From Candidatus Tumulicola sp. (GTDB lineage: Bacteria; Vulcanimicrobiota; Vulcanimicrobiia; Eremiobacterales; Eremiobacteraceae): a stretch of 64,000 nucleotides of DNA. The stretch lies in contig DATNNM010000007.1 in assembly GCA_035601835.1 (NCBI GenBank), forward strand, positions 124,001-188,000. The letters run 5' to 3'. The notes beneath the pieces are model-generated. The model made no database searches. It saw only the letters and a list, made by a program, of their open reading frames with translations, and was not told the DNA's origin. Every line of letters starts with the position of its first letter. Within the stretch, counting starts at the first letter, position 1. Positions 60,447 through 64,000 of the stretch are shown piece after piece. A program made the position numbers and the translations under genes.

Positions 60447-61352
60447 TCACGTGGCGCTGTAGTTGACGACCGCTGCTGGTTTTTGTTCGCGCACCTGCAG
60501 GCCGCGCCAGCGAGCGGCTCCGAGCCGCGTGAGATATTCGGGGCGCCCGCTGCATCGATCGATCCATGCGTCGCGCCACGCGTCGTAGCCGGCTGCCGTC
60601 TTCGTGTCCGTGTGGTATTCGTGGTAGAACTCATGATCGCGCCCGTAGCAGCCCTGCACCGGCGAAGGATGCGCTCCGCCCGGCTCGTGCACGACCGCGC
60701 TCACGCGTTGCGGCGGCACGAGCACGCGATTCGGGTCGCTCTTGATGACTCCGGCGCTGACGATCTCCTCCGCCACGACGATCACGGAGTTGCCCGACAT
60801 CGCGCCTTCTTCGCTCACCCCCAAGTTGCCCCAGGCATGACAGCCTCCGAACTCATCGGCGCGCTGGACGTGCACGATCGTCACGTCTGGGACGATCGCC
60901 GGCACGAGCATCAGTTTCTGACCGTCGATCGGCGAGTCGACGATGCGAAGGCGCGGATTCGTCTTCACGAGATCGGAGCCGAGAAGCGTTTTCGCGGGAA
61001 TGAACTGCGTGCCGAGGGCCCCCGCGAGCAGACCCAGCGCGATGGAGAAGTTCGAGTGGTCCTCGATGGCTATCGGATTGGGCTCCCCGCGCTCGGCGGC
61101 GCGCCGATAGCAATGGCCCAGGCCGGCGCTGACATTGCCCGCCCACGCCGCTTGGACCGTGCGCACGCAGCCGGCGCCGATGAGCTGATCGAAGAGGATG
61201 TCGGAGATGGGGCCGATCAGCGTGAGATCGCGTTTGCGCCGGCGGATGATCTCGTGCCCGGCCGCGAATGGAATCAGCGCCTCGAGAGCCAGCCCTATAG
61301 CCACCGAAGCGCCGTCGGGAACGTACCGCGCGACCGCGTCGCGCATGCTCAT
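60447..61352 (-). CDS. CoA-transferase subunit A (GctA/IpdA-like)
   Basis: 301 residues, alpha partner of the preceding subunit. DAVARYVPDGASVAIGLALEALIPFAAGHEIIRRRKRDLTLIGPISD, GLGHCYRRAAE, FIPAKTLLGSDLVKTNP and LMLVPAIVPDVTIVHVQRADEFGGCHAWG match the glutaconate CoA-transferase A group. It lies 11 bases after the enoyl-CoA hydratase gene. May transfer CoA or, like IpdAB, open a ring; both are inference. Confidence 0.86.
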   Translation of the reverse strand: MSMRDAVARYVPDGASVAIGLALEALIPFAAGHEIIRRRKRDLTLIGPISDILFDQLIGAGCVRTVQAAWAGNVSAGLGHCYRRAAERGEPNPIAIEDHSNFSIALGLLAGALGTQFIPAKTLLGSDLVKTNPRLRIVDSPIDGQKLMLVPAIVPDVTIVHVQRADEFGGCHAWGNLGVSEEGAMSGNSVIVVAEEIVSAGVIKSDPNRVLVPPQRVSAVVHEPGGAHPSPVQGCYGRDHEFYHEYHTDTKTAAGYDAWRDAWIDRCSGRPEYLTRLGAARWRGLQVREQKPAAVVNYSAT

Positions 61353-61363
61353 GAGCTTGCTTA

Positions 61364-62200
61364 TTACTTGTTCTCGAATTTCGCCATACGCTTGTCGACG
61401 TACGCGCTCAGGCCTTCCTTTGCGTCGCTGCTTTGGAACAGCAGTTGCTGGAGCTCGCGTTCGATGGCAAGCGCTTCTGAGAACGGCACCTCGCCGCCGG
61501 ATTGGACCGAGCGTTTGATGTTGCCCACCGCCTTCGCCGCCTTGTTCGGCGTCGTGAATTGCTTGGCGTAGGTCAACACCTGCGCTTGGAAGCTTGCGGC
61601 GTCGCCCTCGTAGATATCGGTGACGATGCCCAGCTCCTGTGCTTCTTCAAAGGAGAAGGTCCGGCCGGTCACCATCAGCTCGAGCGCGCGCGCCTTGCCG
61701 ATCAGCCGCGTCAAGCGCTGCGTGCCGCCGGTCCCAGGAAGCACGCCCAGCGCGACTTCAGGAAGACCGATTTTGCCTGCGTTCTTGCGCGCGATCCGGA
61801 GGTCGCATGCCATGGCGATCTCGAGGCCGCCGCCTACGGTGTGCCCGTTCAGCGCCGCGATGACGAGCTTCGGCGTCTGTTCGAACCGCGTGAGCGTTTC
61901 GTTTGCGTGCAGGCAGAAAAAGTACTTGAAGGTCGGGTCGACTTTTTGCAGCATGCCGATGTTGGCGCCGGCGCAGAAGAACTTCTCGCCCGCGCCCGTC
62001 AGCACGATCGCCTCGACGTCCTTATCGAAACGCGCTTCCAAGATCGAATCATCGAGCGCGCGCATCATCTCGTGCGTGTACGTGTTCGCCGGCGGATCGT
62101 CGAGCGTGATGACGGCGATGTGCTCGCCTTCCTTGCGGTAGGTGACGAGTTTTTTACCGTCGGCGCCGGTGCTCTGCGGTTCTTCGATCTTGGTGGCCAT
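61364..62200 (-). CDS. Enoyl-CoA hydratase/isomerase family protein
   Basis: 278 residues, crotonase fold. The oxyanion-hole segment KFFCAGANIGML and the catalytic region NGHTVGGGLEIAMACD (first Glu), then GLPEVALGVLPGTGGTQRL (second Glu) are intact, so hydratase activity is likely. It lies between the oxygenase and CoA-transferase genes of one minus-strand operon, consistent with hydration or ring opening of an aromatic acyl-CoA epoxide product. Confidence 0.9.
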   Translation of the reverse strand: MATKIEEPQSTGADGKKLVTYRKEGEHIAVITLDDPPANTYTHEMMRALDDSILEARFDKDVEAIVLTGAGEKFFCAGANIGMLQKVDPTFKYFFCLHANETLTRFEQTPKLVIAALNGHTVGGGLEIAMACDLRIARKNAGKIGLPEVALGVLPGTGGTQRLTRLIGKARALELMVTGRTFSFEEAQELGIVTDIYEGDAASFQAQVLTYAKQFTTPNKAAKAVGNIKRSVQSGGEVPFSEALAIERELQQLLFQSSDAKEGLSAYVDKRMAKFENK

Positions 62201-62209
62201 GAATATCTC

Positions 62210-63325
62210 CTATGCGGCTTTGGGCGCTACCCAAGCATTGGTCTTGAACAGCTCGGTCAGGACTTTCTCATCGTCTTCATTCGGCAAAACATCGTTGAGA
62301 TGCTCCTGGTACTGGTCGCGATCGAGCAGACGCCCGTCGACCGCGTAGGGCTTGCCCGCGAATTCGCCGATGTGGCGATTGAAGCGGATGTCGGCCATGT
62401 ACAGCTTCTCCTCGCCGGGAATCACGGCGTTGACCTGATCGACGAGCTTCTTACATTCATCGTAGTACTGCTGCCGGGCATAGTTGTTGAGCAGGTCTTT
62501 TTCGGCCTCTTCCTTTTCTTTGTCTTCTTCCGGGCGGCCCTTGATACCCCAGATGTACGCCCACACGGCGCTGGACGAGTGGTCGGTGCCGAACAGATCG
62601 AGCGAACCCGACAGCCATTTGTTGTGATACTTCTGTTGGATCTTTATGGGAACGACGTTGGCTTTCGCCACGCGTTTGAGTCCGGTGAAACCGGTTCCGA
62701 GGTGGAACGATTCTTCGCGCAGCATCGGTCCCATGCTGGCGGCGAGCGGCCAAAAGCCTGAGTGCGAGAGCATCTGCAGCTGGAACTTGCCGTCGCGGTC
62801 CATGTAGTTCTGGTAGGCGTACAGATCGAGCCAATGCTTGACCGGGGTATTGAAGGCGTTGAGCAGACGAGTGCCTTGATCGGAGCGCCGCTCGAGCATC
62901 TTCTGCGCCTCGATGCGTCCGTCGTTGCCGAAATGATTGACCAGCAGATGGCACATCTGGTAGCCGTGGCGGGTCTCTTCGATGAAGACACGGCAGATGG
63001 AATAGAGGTCATAGTCCGAGGGCGCATTTTTGAGCAGCAAGCGTTGCTGCTCGTTGGAAGCGAACTCGGTGTCGCCCTGGTAGATGATCATGTTGAGCAC
63101 GGCGTCGCGCATGCGCTGGTCCGGGATCTCCATGATCTTATCCCACTTGCGCTGCCCCACGAATTCTCCGAACTCGATCTCCGAACTGTGCGGCGCGTCG
63201 TACTTGGCTTCGAGGGTATACGGGCCGAGGATGCGGTCGAACACCTCGGGTTCGATGTCGAGCGCTTTTTGCCACTGGCCGAACACTTCGACCCAGTCCT
63301 CGAACGTCTTGATCCGGTATGCCAC
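62210..63325 (-). CDS. PaaA/BoxB-like di-iron acyl-CoA oxygenase subunit
   Basis: 371 residues. A ferritin-like four-helix di-iron protein of the phenylacetyl-CoA epoxidase / benzoyl-CoA epoxidase group. Likely iron ligands are Glu in FASNEQQRLL, Glu and His in FIEETRHGYQMCH, and Glu and His in LREESFHLGTG. It is longer than typical PaaA (about 310-330) and shorter than BoxB (about 470). No PaaB, C, D, E or BoxA is visible here. The start is GTG at 63325 with GGAGG upstream. First gene of the operon, divergent from a PaaX-type regulator. Confidence 0.85.
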   Translation of the reverse strand: MAYRIKTFEDWVEVFGQWQKALDIEPEVFDRILGPYTLEAKYDAPHSSEIEFGEFVGQRKWDKIMEIPDQRMRDAVLNMIIYQGDTEFASNEQQRLLLKNAPSDYDLYSICRVFIEETRHGYQMCHLLVNHFGNDGRIEAQKMLERRSDQGTRLLNAFNTPVKHWLDLYAYQNYMDRDGKFQLQMLSHSGFWPLAASMGPMLREESFHLGTGFTGLKRVAKANVVPIKIQQKYHNKWLSGSLDLFGTDHSSSAVWAYIWGIKGRPEEDKEKEEAEKDLLNNYARQQYYDECKKLVDQVNAVIPGEEKLYMADIRFNRHIGEFAGKPYAVDGRLLDRDQYQEHLNDVLPNEDDEKVLTELFKTNAWVAPKAA

Positions 63326-63350
63326 GATATTGCGCGCCTCCGAAACTATG

Positions 63351-63398
63351 TGGTATTATTTATACGGTCGGTACAAAAGTGCAACAGTTATTATACCA
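63351..63398. promoter_or_regulatory. Putative PaaX-type operator between oxygenase and regulator genes
   Basis: An AT-rich island in a GC-rich neighbourhood. TGGTAT (63351-63356) and ATACCA (63393-63398) form an inverted repeat 36 bases apart, with imperfect extension (TGGTATTATTTA and GTTATTATACCA). TTATAC near 63391 could be a -10 for the regulator and TATAAA on the other strand a -10 for the oxygenase. The location and symmetry fit control of both promoters by the regulator. Confidence 0.45.
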
Positions 63399-63409
63399 GA
63401 TTTGACGGC

Positions 63410-64000
63410 ATGAGGCAATTCCCAGGAATCGCGCCCCTGCGCCCCCGTTCGATGCTCTTCACGCTCTATGGCGATTACGCGTACCCGCGCGGCGTCGATC
63501 TCTGGCTTGGCAGTTTGGTGGCGCTCGGTGAACGCTTGGGCATCTCGGAGGTGGCCGTCCGTTCCGCCGTCGCGCGCCTCGCCCGAGATGGTTGGATCGT
63601 CGCGCGCAGAGACGGCAACCGTTCGCATTACGCCCTCTCGGACGCCGGCAGGCGTCTGATCGAGGAGGGTACTCGGCGCATCTATCGAGGCGAAGGGACG
63701 GCTTGGAACGGTTCGTGGTGCATGCTCACGTACAGCATTCCGGAAGCCAAGCGCGCCCATCGCGATCGCTTACGCAAGCAGTTGGCTTGGCTGGGATTCG
63801 GCCCGCTTGGCGGCGGCACGTACGTCAGCCCACGCGACGTTTCGAGCGAGGCCGAGGAACTCGTGCGCGAGCACGGCGTCGAAACCTTCTCGCGTATTTT
63901 TAGCGCCCGCTTGTCGGGGCCGGGATCGGAGCTGGACCTTGTCCGCCAATGTTGGGACGTGGGAGCCATCGAAGCGCAATACGAGACGTTCCTGCGTCAC
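63410..64000 (+). CDS. PaaX family transcriptional regulator (3' end beyond window)
   Basis: 197 residues are visible with no stop before the window edge. PRSMLFTLYGDYAYPRG is the typical PaaX N-terminus. The winged helix follows (LGSLVALGERLGISEVAVRSAVARLARDGWIVARRDGNRSHYALSDAGRRLIEEG), then RIYRGEGTAWNGSWCMLTYSIPEAKRAHRDRLRKQLAWLGFGPLGGGTYVSPRDV. PaaX proteins repress aromatic acyl-CoA catabolism and release DNA on binding the CoA ester. It is divergent from the PaaA/BoxB-like operon. Confidence 0.9.
   Translation, partial: MRQFPGIAPLRPRSMLFTLYGDYAYPRGVDLWLGSLVALGERLGISEVAVRSAVARLARDGWIVARRDGNRSHYALSDAGRRLIEEGTRRIYRGEGTAWNGSWCMLTYSIPEAKRAHRDRLRKQLAWLGFGPLGGGTYVSPRDVSSEAEELVREHGVETFSRIFSARLSGPGSELDLVRQCWDVGAIEAQYETFLRH

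Noticed and set aside
61502..62761. Plus-strand open frame of about 419 codons across the hydratase and oxygenase genes
   Set aside because: It spans two unrelated opposite-strand genes and shows no domain of its own.

Overview
The window is about 64 kb of GC-rich bacterial chromosome with dense, largely operonic coding. I found no rRNA, tRNA, phage or CRISPR array. The organism is a diderm: it encodes TolC, an RND pump, a LolA-like protein and three beta-barrel proteins ending in phenylalanine. It looks aerobic and heterotrophic (Mn/Fe superoxide dismutase, glycolate oxidase, a di-iron acyl-CoA oxygenase). It makes biotin and thiamine thiazole and uses molybdenum cofactor. Outer-membrane proteins carrying copper-amine-oxidase-type stalk domains fit an uncultured phylum such as Eremiobacterota/Vulcanimicrobiota. 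That placement is an inference from gene content and was not computed.

Layout. 0-3 kb: minus-strand minor-pilin operon (PilV-, PilW- and PilX-like) with a recognisable promoter. 3-4.2 kb: M50 site-2 protease. 4.3-8.5 kb: bioA-bioF-bioD-bioB. 8.5-18.6 kb (minus): marR-hlyD-RND-tolC, then a cupredoxin lipoprotein and two peptide-binding lipoproteins. 18.7-20.3 kb: a TlpA-like thioredoxin, a 251-bp MITE-like element and thyX. 20.6-25.3 kb: three tandem paralogues joining a secreted stalk domain, a Pro/Thr linker and an outer-membrane barrel. 25.3-26.4 kb: a convergent pair of related secreted proteins sharing a DEYFG motif. 26.6-29.6 kb: a DUF4337-like membrane protein, a secreted beta-propeller and a zinc-type dehydrogenase.

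29.6-38.4 kb is a nine-gene minus-strand run: thiG-thiH-thiS-thiE, a sulfite-oxidase-like Mo enzyme, a membrane protein, a double retropepsin-like protease, an amidohydrolase and a peptide-binding lipoprotein. 38.5-43.7 kb: two paralogous multi-pass membrane proteins, a LolA-like protein, ferredoxin-NADP reductase, DoxX, class I aldolase and a YciI protein. 43.7-48.0 kb (minus): sodA, fabI, iscX, a NUDIX hydrolase and an unusual membrane-anchored Clp-type ATPase. 48.1-48.8 kb: moaD-moaE. 48.8-49.6 kb: a histone-H1-like charge-segregated protein and an unknown. 49.7-53.8 kb: glcDEF. 54.4-59.1 kb: two tandem cyclic-di-GMP enzymes. 59.0-64.0 kb: MarC, two CoA-transferase subunits, an enoyl-CoA hydratase and a PaaA/BoxB-like oxygenase, facing a PaaX-type regulator that runs off the window.

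The best candidates for undescribed biology are the stalk-barrel triplet, the DEYFG secreted pair, the Clp ATPase with a McsA-like zinc module and membrane anchor, and the orphan peptide-binding lipoproteins embedded in an efflux operon and in a protease/amidohydrolase operon.
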